From a virus: 52,994 nt of DNA. Under the pieces are notes generated by a model. It was not told the DNA's origin. It did not search any database and saw only the letters and a list, made by a program, of their open reading frames with translations. The stretch spans positions 1-52,994 of IMG/VR virus record IMGVR_UViG_3300045110_000357; one strand, given 5' to 3'. The translations under genes were made by a program, and so were the position numbers. This document shows, in pieces, positions 21,090-28,697 of the stretch. Position 1 is the first letter of the stretch. Each line of letters opens with the position of its first letter.

Positions 21090-21263
21090 ATGGCGATCAG
21101 AGGTAAGAGCAACAAGAGGACGCCGCAGATCGGCGAGGAGTGGAACGACCCTCGTGTCGACGAGTACGGCGACCCCGGTGACGAAGGGTTCGAGAAGCAG
21201 CTCTGGCGGGCCACCGCCAAGCCGCCACCCGGCCCCGTCAACCCCGTCAAGGATTGGGACTAG
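21090..21263 (+). CDS. Small protein with MAIRG N-terminus
   Basis: The 57-residue frame (MAIRGKSNKRTPQIGEEWND) follows ggagagacc and ends in TAG at 21261-21263. After the shared N-terminal pentapeptide the sequence is unrelated to its neighbours: acidic, then Pro-rich (AKPPPGPVNPVKDWD). Confidence 0.65.
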   Translation: MAIRGKSNKRTPQIGEEWNDPRVDEYGDPGDEGFEKQLWRATAKPPPGPVNPVKDWD

Positions 21264-21265
21264 CA

Positions 21266-21481
21266 ATGGCCATCAGAGGACGAGTCCCACGCTTCGGTGT
21301 CGGTGACACCGTGCACGTGCCGAGTGTCGGCCCGGTCACCGTCAACAAGATGGGCAAGCGCTACTTCTCGGGCACGAACCGAGACACGGGCGACGCTGTC
21401 GGCGACACCGGCATCGAGTTGGCCGCTGGCCAGACGATGAAGGGCACCAATCCGTGGAAGGTCGAGAAGGGAGCTGAGTGA
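21266..21481 (+). CDS. Small beta-barrel-like protein with MAIRG N-terminus
   Basis: Starting at ATG 21266, the 71 residues read MAIRGRVPRFGVGDTVHVPS and continue like a KOW/SH3-type small barrel (VGPVTVNKMGKRYFSGTNRD). Translation begins 2 nt after the previous stop. A GTG/ATG upstream in frame is possible but would break the shared N-terminus. Confidence 0.65.
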   Translation: MAIRGRVPRFGVGDTVHVPSVGPVTVNKMGKRYFSGTNRDTGDAVGDTGIELAAGQTMKGTNPWKVEKGAE

Positions 21482-21615
21482 TGCCAGGAGGCAAGGATCC
21501 CGGTCCTTCGATCAAGAAGCCCGCTGAGTACGAGGCGTTGAAGAAGAAGGGGATGTCGAAGTCGAAGGCGGCTGCCATCTCCAACGCCGACGCCAAGAAG
21601 GAGAAGAAGAAGTAG
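21481..21615 (+). CDS. Small basic protein, DUF7218-like
   Basis: The 44 residues carry KDPGPSIKKPAEYEALKKKG and then MSKSKAAAISNADAKKEKKK. The P-x2-YE-x-L-x3-GMSK-x-KAA-x-I-[SA]-NA pattern matches the short DUF7218 family, widespread in bacteria and phages and of unknown function. ATG 21481 overlaps the end of the preceding gene by one base. Confidence 0.75.
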   Translation: MPGGKDPGPSIKKPAEYEALKKKGMSKSKAAAISNADAKKEKKK

Positions 21616-21755
21616 TGGCCACGCTCCTGTGGATCTTGGCGGTGCTGTGCATCGTCTTCGGTGTGGTGCGCCTCATCCAGGGAGCGATCCTGTGGGGTCT
21701 CGTGCTGATCGTCGTCGGACTGATCCTCGGCGGCGGAGGCATCGGAGTCCACTAA
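21615..21755 (+). CDS. Small two-helix membrane protein
   Basis: The 46-residue frame from GTG 21615 consists of two hydrophobic helices (ATLLWILAVLCIVFGVVRLI and LWGLVLIVVGLILGGGG) joined by a tight turn. It shares one base with each neighbour's stop or start. The size and hairpin topology fit a small membrane-active protein. Confidence 0.65.
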   Translation: MATLLWILAVLCIVFGVVRLIQGAILWGLVLIVVGLILGGGGIGVH

Positions 21756-22555
21756 TGGTTGCTCTCCACCAGCGCATCTACCGGGGCGAGATCCGTGGGG
21801 CGTTCCCGACGTACGAGCACCCGGACCCGGCGGCACACGCCGCCGAGGATCCCGAGGGCTTCCTGCACAAGTGGATGCAGCCGCACTACCCGTTCCCCAA
21901 GGGTTGGACCGGCGACGCCCCCACCGTCGGTCAACACTGGACGCGCTCGCCGCAGGCCATCCCCGAGCGGTTCGTGGAGCCGATGCTCCACCAGGCGCAG
22001 CCGGGCGTGCCGATGGGCAAGCGCGAGCAGACCGCCGTGATGCGCCGGGAGGCGACCGAGCAGGACACAGGTGGCCCGGGCTACGGCATGCCCGGCCACG
22101 AAGAGCACCGGGCGATGATGGACAAGTTCCACTCGTACGCCGAGCGCGCCGAGCGCGAGGGCATCAACACGTACCACGATCTCTCCGGCGGTGACCCCGA
22201 TCGCCCGGGCAAGGCGCGCAAGTACAACATGGCCGTGGTGTGGGAGGGCCAGCAGCACGAGCGTGGCGAGACCGGCACCAACTACGAGGACGAGACGAAC
22301 ATCCCCTTCGGCGAGCACGTCACCGTTACCGGGGCGCGTCTCTACGTACCGAAGTCAGGTTCGGTGCACGACTTCGGCCAACGGCACCCGTCGCCGTTCA
22401 CGTCCGAGGAGCGTGCGTTCGCCCATCACGAGACGATGAACCGCTCGGGCTACAGCGCCATCAACCCGTCGTCGTCCGTCCCGTGGAGCCGCATACAGTT
22501 CGCCAACGCCGTGGAGTTGAAGGTCGGCCGTAACCCTGGTCAGTGGAGTCGGTGA
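21755..22555 (+). CDS. Putative ADP-ribosyltransferase (R-S-E type)
   Basis: The 266 residues start at ATG 21755. Near the N-terminus RIYRGE (R7, R10) resembles the first-strand Arg motif, HWTRS (S65) the STS-like strand, and YEDETNIPFGEHVTV (E178-x-E180) the ExE turn with the following [IL]-x-P-x-G-x3-V strand of arginine-type ADP-ribosyltransferases such as T4 Alt/ModA or VIP2. Order and rough spacing fit. Activity is inferred. It belongs to the accessory block between terminase and portal. Confidence 0.55.
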   Translation: MVALHQRIYRGEIRGAFPTYEHPDPAAHAAEDPEGFLHKWMQPHYPFPKGWTGDAPTVGQHWTRSPQAIPERFVEPMLHQAQPGVPMGKREQTAVMRREATEQDTGGPGYGMPGHEEHRAMMDKFHSYAERAEREGINTYHDLSGGDPDRPGKARKYNMAVVWEGQQHERGETGTNYEDETNIPFGEHVTVTGARLYVPKSGSVHDFGQRHPSPFTSEERAFAHHETMNRSGYSAINPSSSVPWSRIQFANAVELKVGRNPGQWSR

Positions 22556-22585
22556 CTTCTAACCCGGCCGGCGACCCCTGCGAAC

Positions 22586-22591
22586 TACGGT
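22586..22591 (+). promoter_or_regulatory. Leaderless -10-like box gcgaacTACGGT
   Basis: TACGGT ends 6 nt before ATG 22598, with the gcgaac context identical to that at 14593. Confidence 0.6.
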
Positions 22592-22597
22592 TGGTTC

Positions 22598-22996
22598 ATG
22601 GCTAAGCACGAGCACATGTCGGCTGCATCAGCGCTGACCCATGCGGCGCTGATCGGTCACGTCATTCGAGGCACGGTGTTGGAGGGCAAGTCGTTCGGCG
22701 ACGCCCACGCTGATGCGCGCAGCGCTGTTGGGGATGCTTCTGACGCCTTCCAGCGTCAGCCCTACCAAGACCCGTCCTCACAGGCCACCGGGCCGATGAT
22801 CGATGAAGCGGTCTACCCAGTCCCCGCAGGGAGCCTCGACATCAACTCGGGGGATCTCTTCGACACCAGCGGCAAGCCGCTGGTCGGCCCAGCCGCCAAC
22901 CGGGTGAACCAGGAAGCAAGGCTCGCCGAACAGGATCGATCGTGGAGAGCGTTCCATTCCGTCCACTCCCCAGGAGCGCGCATAGCTCCACCGTGA
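22598..22996 (+). CDS. Hypothetical protein
   Basis: The 132 residues begin with a His/Ala-rich helix (HMSAASALTHAALIGHVIRG) followed by polar, partly disordered sequence. No family is recognised. It forms a single-gene unit between two leaderless boxes. Confidence 0.6.
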   Translation: MAKHEHMSAASALTHAALIGHVIRGTVLEGKSFGDAHADARSAVGDASDAFQRQPYQDPSSQATGPMIDEAVYPVPAGSLDINSGDLFDTSGKPLVGPAANRVNQEARLAEQDRSWRAFHSVHSPGARIAPP

Positions 22997-23009
22997 TCAG
23001 GGGCGTAAC

Positions 23010-23015
23010 TACGCT
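23010..23015 (+). promoter_or_regulatory. Leaderless -10-like box gcgtaacTACGCT
   Basis: TACGCT ends 6 nt before ATG 23022. Its context gtaac is shared with the box at 52577. Confidence 0.6.
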
Positions 23016-23021
23016 GGGTCC

Positions 23022-23483
23022 ATGGCAGCCCCCGCACCCGTACTCACGATCACGCCTGGCACGGCGACGCTGACGATGGCGAACCTCGCCCCGACTGTGC
23101 AGCTCGCCGACACCGGCACCCACTCCCCCGTCGCTGACAGCCGCGCCTTCAAGATGGACGGCGCCACGGTGAAGTCGACGGTGGGGCCATCGGGCGCCGG
23201 CATCAGCACCGCCGTGCCGTACCCAGTCGCCCTCACAGGAGGAACGCATCAGGGCACGGTGACCACCGTCAGTGCCGGCGGCTCGACCACGAGCGCCAAC
23301 GTGCCGATCGTTGTCACTGACTCGGTCGCCGCCGCCAACACGCTGTACACCGACAGCAATGGCAACGCCGTGCGCATGCACCCCAGCCTGCTTTCCAACG
23401 AGTACCGCGACCCGACGATGTGCACGCCGGGACCGCAGACGGCGTCGGGGATCTACAACGCACGTACCCGCGGCTCGATCTAG
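23022..23483 (+). CDS. Beta-rich, possible decoration or Ig-like protein
   Basis: The 153 residues alternate Thr/Val/Ala strands (TITPGTATLTMANLAPTVQL, VALTGGTHQGTVTTVSAGGS) typical of Ig-like or capsid-decoration folds. It lacks a signal peptide. A surface role on the head is a reasonable guess from composition and position. Confidence 0.6.
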   Translation: MAAPAPVLTITPGTATLTMANLAPTVQLADTGTHSPVADSRAFKMDGATVKSTVGPSGAGISTAVPYPVALTGGTHQGTVTTVSAGGSTTSANVPIVVTDSVAAANTLYTDSNGNAVRMHPSLLSNEYRDPTMCTPGPQTASGIYNARTRGSI

Positions 23484-23680
23484 TGCCGAGGGTGGCGGAC
23501 CCACCCGGGCCTGGTGAGCGTGAGACATCGGCCCGGCTCCGCTTCGACGAGCGGCGCGCCCTGATCGAGGCTGCCGGCGATCCGCACAAGGGTGTCGATG
23601 TGATCACGCCACGCATGGAGCGCATCCGAACCGAGCTGTCGCACCTCTTCAAGAAGGCGGCGACCGATGCCAGCCGATGA
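23483..23680 (+). CDS. Hypothetical basic helical protein
   Basis: GTG 23483 overlaps the preceding TAG by one base. The 65 residues are Arg/Glu-rich and helical (ETSARLRFDERRALIEAAGD). Its end overlaps the next gene by 14 nt. Confidence 0.6.
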   Translation: MPRVADPPGPGERETSARLRFDERRALIEAAGDPHKGVDVITPRMERIRTELSHLFKKAATDASR

Positions 23681-24128
23681 GCATCTCGGCAAGCAGTTCA
23701 AGGTGTACCACGGCACGCAGTATCCATGGGAGGGACCGCCGAGCGCATCGCCCGAGCACCCGCTCCACGTCGCCAGCAACACCGACCTCCCCGGCGACTA
23801 CGCCTTCCCCGTCGGGGGTTACGACCCCGCCGAAGACTACGAGTCGATGACTCGTGGTCGCATCAGGGAGTACGCCGTCGACCCCGCCGCCAAGATCCAT
23901 CACACCGAGGAAGGTCACTTCGACGGCATCCTCTCGCCAGAGGGGCAGGAGCAAGCCAAGGGCCACGACATGACGATGTTCAAGGAAGGTCTCGGCATCG
24001 TCTACAACCCGGCCGTGCTCCATCACGTTCGCGACATTGGCTACAAGGAGCACATGCACTCCGATCCAGAGGACGAGATGGAGTACATGCACGGCGAGGA
24101 CTGGCGCCACCACCTGCGCAGGCGATGA
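23667..24128 (+). CDS. Possible HGT-type ADP-ribosyltransferase-fold protein
   Basis: The 153-residue protein begins MPADEHLGKQFKVYHGTQYP. The VYHGT strand (H15) is the first motif of the H-Y-[E/D] class of ADP-ribosyltransferase-like folds. Later motifs are less clear (HVASNTDLPGDYAF for the second strand, IREYAVDP for the fifth). The N-terminal ADEHLGxQF segment is shared with the gene at 28352. It overlaps the next, better ADP-ribosyltransferase candidate by 4 nt. The enzyme assignment is tentative. Confidence 0.45.
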   Translation: MPADEHLGKQFKVYHGTQYPWEGPPSASPEHPLHVASNTDLPGDYAFPVGGYDPAEDYESMTRGRIREYAVDPAAKIHHTEEGHFDGILSPEGQEQAKGHDMTMFKEGLGIVYNPAVLHHVRDIGYKEHMHSDPEDEMEYMHGEDWRHHLRRR

Positions 24129-24439
24129 CTGCCACCGACCACCTCAACCGTGAGCTGTTCCACGCCACGACGCACCCGTTTCAAATCGGCGACGTGGTCA
24201 ACCCCACCGACACCGAGCACAGCGAGACACCGATGGCGTTTGCCACGCCCGACTTGGGCCTCGCCAACTCGATCGCCCGTGGCAAGGCCCGCTGGCACAA
24301 CAAGCGCAACCCTGATGACCAGAGGACCGGACACGTCTTCGCTGTCGAGCACATGAGTGAGCCGGCCGATCTGTGGATGCCGAGCAGGTACGTCGCAGAC
24401 CCCGCTGGGTTCCGAGTCGTACGTAAGGTTGAGCAGTGA
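24125..24439 (+). CDS. Arr-like ADP-ribosyltransferase candidate
   Basis: The 104 residues follow the rifampin ADP-ribosyltransferase (Arr) layout: LFHATTHPFQIGDVV (H13), MAFATPDLGLANSIARGKA (the second strand, Phe39 where Arr has Tyr), GHVFAVEHMSEPAD and C-terminal RYVADPAGFRVV, like the R-S-Y-R...LRVV end of Arr. The length is slightly below Arr (about 140). The Tyr-to-Phe change may alter or abolish activity. It lies directly before the portal gene, overlapping it by 4 nt. Confidence 0.6.
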   Translation: MTATDHLNRELFHATTHPFQIGDVVNPTDTEHSETPMAFATPDLGLANSIARGKARWHNKRNPDDQRTGHVFAVEHMSEPADLWMPSRYVADPAGFRVVRKVEQ

Positions 24440-26136
24440 GCGTTGCCTTCTGGCCCCCGAGCTACCGCGCCGGTACCTCCGACCTCTCGATCCAGATCTC
24501 CCCTCTCGGGCTGGTCGACCTCTCCAACGAGGAGATGGACGTCCACGGGATCCGGCTGTCTCGGTACTCGCTGTATTGGGCGCACTACCTCGGCCACCAC
24601 TGGGCGTACCGACGAGAGATCGGCGAGCCGCAGTTCACGTTCAACTACGTGCGCGCTCTGTCGGACTACCTCACCAACTTCACCTTCGGCCGCGGCGTGA
24701 CCTTCCAGTCGCCGCCGGCTACCTCGGCCATCATCCCGGCGATCTTGAAGCGGGTGTGGGAGCAGGACAACCGCAAGGCATCGATCCTGTGGGAGATGGG
24801 CCAGATCGCCTCGGTGACCGGTGACCTCTTCGTCAAGGTGGCGTACGAAGATCCCTTCGTCGACTCGGCGGGCCGGCTACATCCTGGCCGTGTCCGCATC
24901 CTCCCTCTGAACCCGGCCAACTGCTTCCCACAGTGGCACGAGCACGACCGACAGCGGATGCTCTCGTTCAAGTTGAAGTACCGGTTCTTCTCGACCGACC
25001 AGACCGGCACCCGCATCGTCAACACGTACATCGAGCGGATCACCGACACGGGCATCGAGGAGTACGTCAACGACGAGCTGATCTCGGCGCGGCCGAACCC
25101 GCTCGGCGTGATCCCGATCGTCTACGTCCCCAACATCCTGATCTCAGGATCGCCGTGGGGGATGAGCGACATCGCCGAGATCATCCCGCTCAATCGCGAG
25201 TACAACGAGAAGGCCGTCGAGATCTCCGACATCGTCAACTACCACTCCGCTCCCGTCACGGTGATCACCGGGGCCAAGGTGCCGCAGTTGGAGAAGGGTG
25301 CGCGCAAGACGTGGTTCCTGCCCAAGGACGCCAAGGTCGAGACCCTGCAGTCCACGTGGCAGCTAGAGCACATGCTCGGCTACATGGACGTCGTCAAACG
25401 AGGGATGCACGAGATGACCGGCGTGCCCGAGCAGGCGCTCGGTCAGGTGCAGCCGATCAGCAACACGAGCGGCGTGGCGCTGGCGATCCAGTACGCCCCG
25501 ACGATGCAGCGCTTCCGCATGAAGAAGAACAACTTCGAGTCGGGCTTCCAGCAGATCAACGAGCTGGTGATCCTCACGCTGTTCCAGAAGGAACCGCAGT
25601 CGATGATGTTCAACCCCATGGAGGACACGGCGCCCAAGCCGGGCCAGCTCACACAGCTCGACCCCGCTGACCCCAACAGCTACGAGACGTCGACCTACTG
25701 GCCCGAGCCGTTGCCGGTCGATATCCTCGTCAAGCTCAACGAGATCACGCAGAAGATGCAGCTCGGGTTGGAGTCCAAGCGCGGTGCGCTCGCCGACCTT
25801 GGTGAGGAGTTCCCCGACGACAAGCTCGCCGAGATCTTCGCCGAGATCCTCGAAGACGCCAAGGATCAGGGTGCGTTGCAGTTGCAGACCTCGGCGATCC
25901 AGGCGGCGATCGTCGCCCTCACCGGAATGGTCCCGGCTACTGGCGAGCCGGCCGACCCCGGTGGGGGCGGTGGCGATGGCCAGGGCGTCAACAAGCCCGA
26001 TGCTGGTGGTACCGGCACAATGCCCGGTCTCGTGCTCGACCAGAACACGATGAACCTGATGAATGAGCTGACCACTCGTGCCTACATGCCGCGCATGGGA
26101 CAGTTCCGTAACCCGGCCAACACCAGTAACGAGTAG
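24436..26136 (+). CDS. Portal protein, SPP1 gp6-like
   Basis: The 566-residue protein forms the dodecameric DNA-entry ring of the head. The N-terminal half (LSRYSLYWAHYLGHHW, FNYVRALSDYLTNFTFGRGV) and the central SILWEMGQIASVTGDLFVKV / VIPIVYVPN / GMSDIAEIIPLNREYNEK segments are typical of the gp6 portal family, and TGVPEQALGQVQPISNTSGV is the characteristic G-[VL]-P-x2-L-G turn. It starts at GTG 24436. It lies 9.8 kb from terminase, unusually far. Confidence 0.9.
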   Translation: MSVAFWPPSYRAGTSDLSIQISPLGLVDLSNEEMDVHGIRLSRYSLYWAHYLGHHWAYRREIGEPQFTFNYVRALSDYLTNFTFGRGVTFQSPPATSAIIPAILKRVWEQDNRKASILWEMGQIASVTGDLFVKVAYEDPFVDSAGRLHPGRVRILPLNPANCFPQWHEHDRQRMLSFKLKYRFFSTDQTGTRIVNTYIERITDTGIEEYVNDELISARPNPLGVIPIVYVPNILISGSPWGMSDIAEIIPLNREYNEKAVEISDIVNYHSAPVTVITGAKVPQLEKGARKTWFLPKDAKVETLQSTWQLEHMLGYMDVVKRGMHEMTGVPEQALGQVQPISNTSGVALAIQYAPTMQRFRMKKNNFESGFQQINELVILTLFQKEPQSMMFNPMEDTAPKPGQLTQLDPADPNSYETSTYWPEPLPVDILVKLNEITQKMQLGLESKRGALADLGEEFPDDKLAEIFAEILEDAKDQGALQLQTSAIQAAIVALTGMVPATGEPADPGGGGGDGQGVNKPDAGGTGTMPGLVLDQNTMNLMNELTTRAYMPRMGQFRNPANTSNE

Positions 26137-26203
26137 GTTCGACCTCTTCACGCTGCGTAGATAACCTCTACGGCACAACGTCGCACCACTGCGGAGGCAT
26201 TCA

Positions 26204-27076
26204 ATGACGGACAGCATCACGGTTACACCCGACCCCGCCGACAACAACGGTCAGATCGCCTTCAACACCTCGTCGTCGACCTCCACCTTCGATCCCAACC
26301 TCGGCAACACCGGTACCGGGTTCCTCGTCGGCACGCAGCCGGCGCCGGCAACGCAGCGCACCACTGCTCCGCAGGGCCACACGCTCACTCCCGAAGAGAT
26401 CGCAGCGCTCGGTGCGCAAGGAGTTGCTCCGCAACTGCAGCAGATCACCAGTTCACAGCAGACGATGGAGCAGCGCATGGCGGCGATGCAGGCCGAGATC
26501 GATCTGGCCAAGTCCGAGCGCGAGGCCGCACAGACCGCCGCTGCCGATGCCGAGGCCGCTCGTCTCGCTGCCGAGACCGCCGCTGCCGAACAGGAGATGT
26601 CGGCGACCGAGTTGGTCGGCAAGGTCCGCGAGGAGATGCAGCAGCAGTTCGAGCAGCTTCGTGCTGCCGCTGATGCGAGCAACGCCATCCTCGAACAGGA
26701 GCGCCACTTCCAGGCGCTGCAGGAGTACAAGAACAACCGGCTCGCCGAGCCGGAGATCGCCGCCGCCGTGATGCCGCACCTCCACCAGTACATCGTCGGC
26801 AACACCGAGCAGGAGATCGAGGAGGCCATCGCCCGGGCCGCTGCCACATCCAGCAACATCCTTGGCGAGTTCCAGTCGTACCAGCAGTCGTATCGCCAGC
26901 AAGCTCCTGGCGTCTCCACCGCCGTACCGACCGCCGGCCCGATGGAAGCTCAGGCATCGCAGCAGACGATGTCGGCCCAGCAGATCGCCGCACTGCCGCC
27001 GGCCGAGTACGCACGTCTGCGCCCGCAGTTGCTGCGTGCCGCTGGTGACGCCTACCGCGCCCAGCAGGGTCGATAG
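26204..27076 (+). CDS. Capsid scaffolding protein
   Basis: The 290-residue protein lies between portal and major capsid, after ribosome site ggagg. Residues 75-165 are a long Glu/Ala/Gln coiled coil (MEQRMAAMQAEIDLAKSERE), the hallmark of scaffolds, and the C-terminus is Gln/Ala-rich (AQQIAALPPAEYARLRPQ). The scaffold guides capsid assembly and is removed before packaging. No protease domain is evident. Confidence 0.85.
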   Translation: MTDSITVTPDPADNNGQIAFNTSSSTSTFDPNLGNTGTGFLVGTQPAPATQRTTAPQGHTLTPEEIAALGAQGVAPQLQQITSSQQTMEQRMAAMQAEIDLAKSEREAAQTAAADAEAARLAAETAAAEQEMSATELVGKVREEMQQQFEQLRAAADASNAILEQERHFQALQEYKNNRLAEPEIAAAVMPHLHQYIVGNTEQEIEEAIARAAATSSNILGEFQSYQQSYRQQAPGVSTAVPTAGPMEAQASQQTMSAQQIAALPPAEYARLRPQLLRAAGDAYRAQQGR

Positions 27077-27094
27077 CTCCCGTCGCTCGGAAGG

Positions 27095-27122
27095 GCTGAC
27101 CTACTATCTGTTGTAGGTCAGC
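27095..27122. terminator. Hairpin between scaffold and capsid genes
   Basis: gctgacctac (27095-27104) pairs perfectly with gtaggtcagc (27113-27122) around an 8-nt loop, 35 nt before the capsid ATG. No T tract follows, so it may protect or boost the capsid message rather than terminate. Partial termination or an RNA-processing site is possible. Confidence 0.55.
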
Positions 27123-27157
27123 ACTGGCCTGATCTTCCGACCTTCAAGGAGTAACAC

Positions 27158-28285
27158 ATGCCCGATATCTCAGGTGGCATCTCGGGTACTGGCAACCTGT
27201 ACTCGGGCGTGTCCGGTGGTTCCAACCCGGCTGCCGTGCCGGTTGGTGGTGCCTTCCTCGGTGTGCAAGCGCCGCCAGCGCCGTCTGGCCTCGTCACTCA
27301 GGGCTACCCGCAGGGCACTGCGATCACCGGCTCGACCTCGCTCACCCCGGCGATCCAGACGGTGTGGAGCCGGGAGATCCTCTTCCAGGCGATGCCCATT
27401 CTGCGCTTCGAGCAGTTCGCCGTGAAGAAGACCGAGCTGGGAGTCACTCCCGGTTTGACCATCAACTTCATGAAGTACAACAACCTCGACGTGGACTCCG
27501 TCAACGGCGCAGCCCTCACCGAAGGTGTGCGCATGAGCACTCGGGCGCTGTCGGCGTTCCAGTACCGCATCCTCGTCGGCGAGCAGGGAACGGCCGTCGC
27601 CGTCTCCGAGCTGCTCCTCCACGCTTCGTTCGATGACGTGATGGCTTCGGCCTCGCGTCTGCTCGGGCGCCACATGGCGCAGAGCATGGACTACCAGGCC
27701 CGCAACACGCTGATGCTGGCGCCCGGGTCCGAGGTCTACGGGTACGACAAGGCGGCTCCCTACCAGGGCAGCTCGACCAACATCTATGACCCCGGTACCA
27801 AGGCAGCCAGCGCTGCCGGCGTGACCGGCGCCGTCGCCGCCACCAACCGCTACCTGCTCACTCCTCATACCGTGAAGGACGCTGTGCAGGCGCTCGCCTC
27901 GCTCAACATCCCCCGGCTCGGCGAGACGTACGTGCAGTTCGTGCACCCGGCCCAGGCCCGTCGTCTTCGTGACACGCCCGAGTGGATCGAGGTGACCAAG
28001 TACGCCGCTCCCGGGAACTTCATGCTTGGCGAGATCGGCCGCATCAACGACGTCGTGTTCATCGAGACCACGCAGGTCAACTTCGCTGCGGCCGGCGCCG
28101 GCAACAACTACTACGACGGCCTGATGATCGGCGACAACGCCTTCGGGCACGCCGTGTCGCTCCCTGTCGAGCTGCGTGACGGCGGAGTCCTCGACTTCGG
28201 CCGGGAGCACGCCCTCGCCTGGTACGCCATTTGGGGTTGGGGTTCGATCACGCCGCAGGCCGTGGTCCGCACGCTCACCAACTGA
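27158..28285 (+). CDS. Major capsid protein (HK97-fold, N4 gp56-like)
   Basis: The 375 residues follow aaggag. Segments such as TPAIQTVWSREILFQAMPIL, ASAFQYRIL..., VQFVHPAQARRLRDTPEWIE and LGEIGRINDVVFIET match the order of the N4 gp56/P22-coat-like major capsid family (W-x-R-E-x-L, F-[IV]-H-P-x-Q-x-x-x-L-R, G-x-[IL]-G-x-x-x-x-V-V). It is expressed from a strong ribosome site and followed by a terminator, as expected for the most abundant virion protein. Confidence 0.9.
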   Translation: MPDISGGISGTGNLYSGVSGGSNPAAVPVGGAFLGVQAPPAPSGLVTQGYPQGTAITGSTSLTPAIQTVWSREILFQAMPILRFEQFAVKKTELGVTPGLTINFMKYNNLDVDSVNGAALTEGVRMSTRALSAFQYRILVGEQGTAVAVSELLLHASFDDVMASASRLLGRHMAQSMDYQARNTLMLAPGSEVYGYDKAAPYQGSSTNIYDPGTKAASAAGVTGAVAATNRYLLTPHTVKDAVQALASLNIPRLGETYVQFVHPAQARRLRDTPEWIEVTKYAAPGNFMLGEIGRINDVVFIETTQVNFAAAGAGNNYYDGLMIGDNAFGHAVSLPVELRDGGVLDFGREHALAWYAIWGWGSITPQAVVRTLTN

Positions 28286-28309
28286 TCCCCCTCCCTCGTG
28301 GGAGCGATG

Positions 28310-28333
28310 GAAGCGCCCCGGCGGGGGCGCTTC
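28310..28333 (+). terminator. Intrinsic terminator after the capsid gene
   Basis: gaagcgcccc pairs with ggggcgcttc around ggcg, 25 nt after the capsid stop, followed by ttcg. The stem is stable and GC-rich, the T tract short. It separates capsid expression from the accessory genes downstream, which have their own box 7 nt later. Confidence 0.75.
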
Positions 28334-28339
28334 TTCGCG

Positions 28340-28345
28340 TACCGT
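28340..28345 (+). promoter_or_regulatory. Leaderless -10-like box TACCGT
   Basis: TACCGT ends 6 nt before GTG 28352. The surrounding cgtaccgttgagg is an exact copy of 19940-19952. Confidence 0.6.
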
Positions 28346-28351
28346 TGAGGT

Positions 28352-28687
28352 GTGGCTGCAGACGAGCACCTCGGGCTGCAGTTCGAGTACGAGCACTTCC
28401 CGCCGTCCGAGAGTGGTGTCTCGTTCGATCAGCACCGGATCTACGCCAACGTCGGTGACACCGAGGTCGGCCACATGTCGTGGAGCCAGAAGGGCATCCA
28501 CTACATCGAAGCGCGCCGACCTCGACAGGGCATCGCTACAGCGTTGTGGAACGAAGGCCATCGACTGGCTGCGGAGAACCCGAGCATCGTCAAGCCGGCG
28601 CACACTGCCGACCGCACCGACTCCGGTGACGCCTGGGCGCGAGCGGTCGGTGGGCGCCTTCCCCGGCGCAAGAGGGACGAAGGTTAG
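28352..28687 (+). CDS. GNAT-like acetyltransferase domain protein
   Basis: The 111 residues begin MAADEHLGLQFEYEHF, sharing ADEHLGxQF with the gene at 23667. The body fits a small GNAT: IYANVGDTEVGHMSW (beta 2-3), HYIEARRPRQGIATALWNEG (strand 4 and the acetyl-CoA loop R-Q-G-I-A-T-A-L) and a C-terminal TADRTDSGDAWARAVGG. It is shorter than usual GNATs (about 150). The substrate is unknown. Confidence 0.6.
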   Translation: MAADEHLGLQFEYEHFPPSESGVSFDQHRIYANVGDTEVGHMSWSQKGIHYIEARRPRQGIATALWNEGHRLAAENPSIVKPAHTADRTDSGDAWARAVGGRLPRRKRDEG

Positions 28688-28690
28688 AGT
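28685..28690 (+). promoter_or_regulatory. Leaderless -10-like box TAGAGT
   Basis: TAGAGT, overlapping the stop of the previous gene, ends 7 nt before ATG 28698. Confidence 0.45.
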
Positions 28691-28697
28691 TGGCCTG

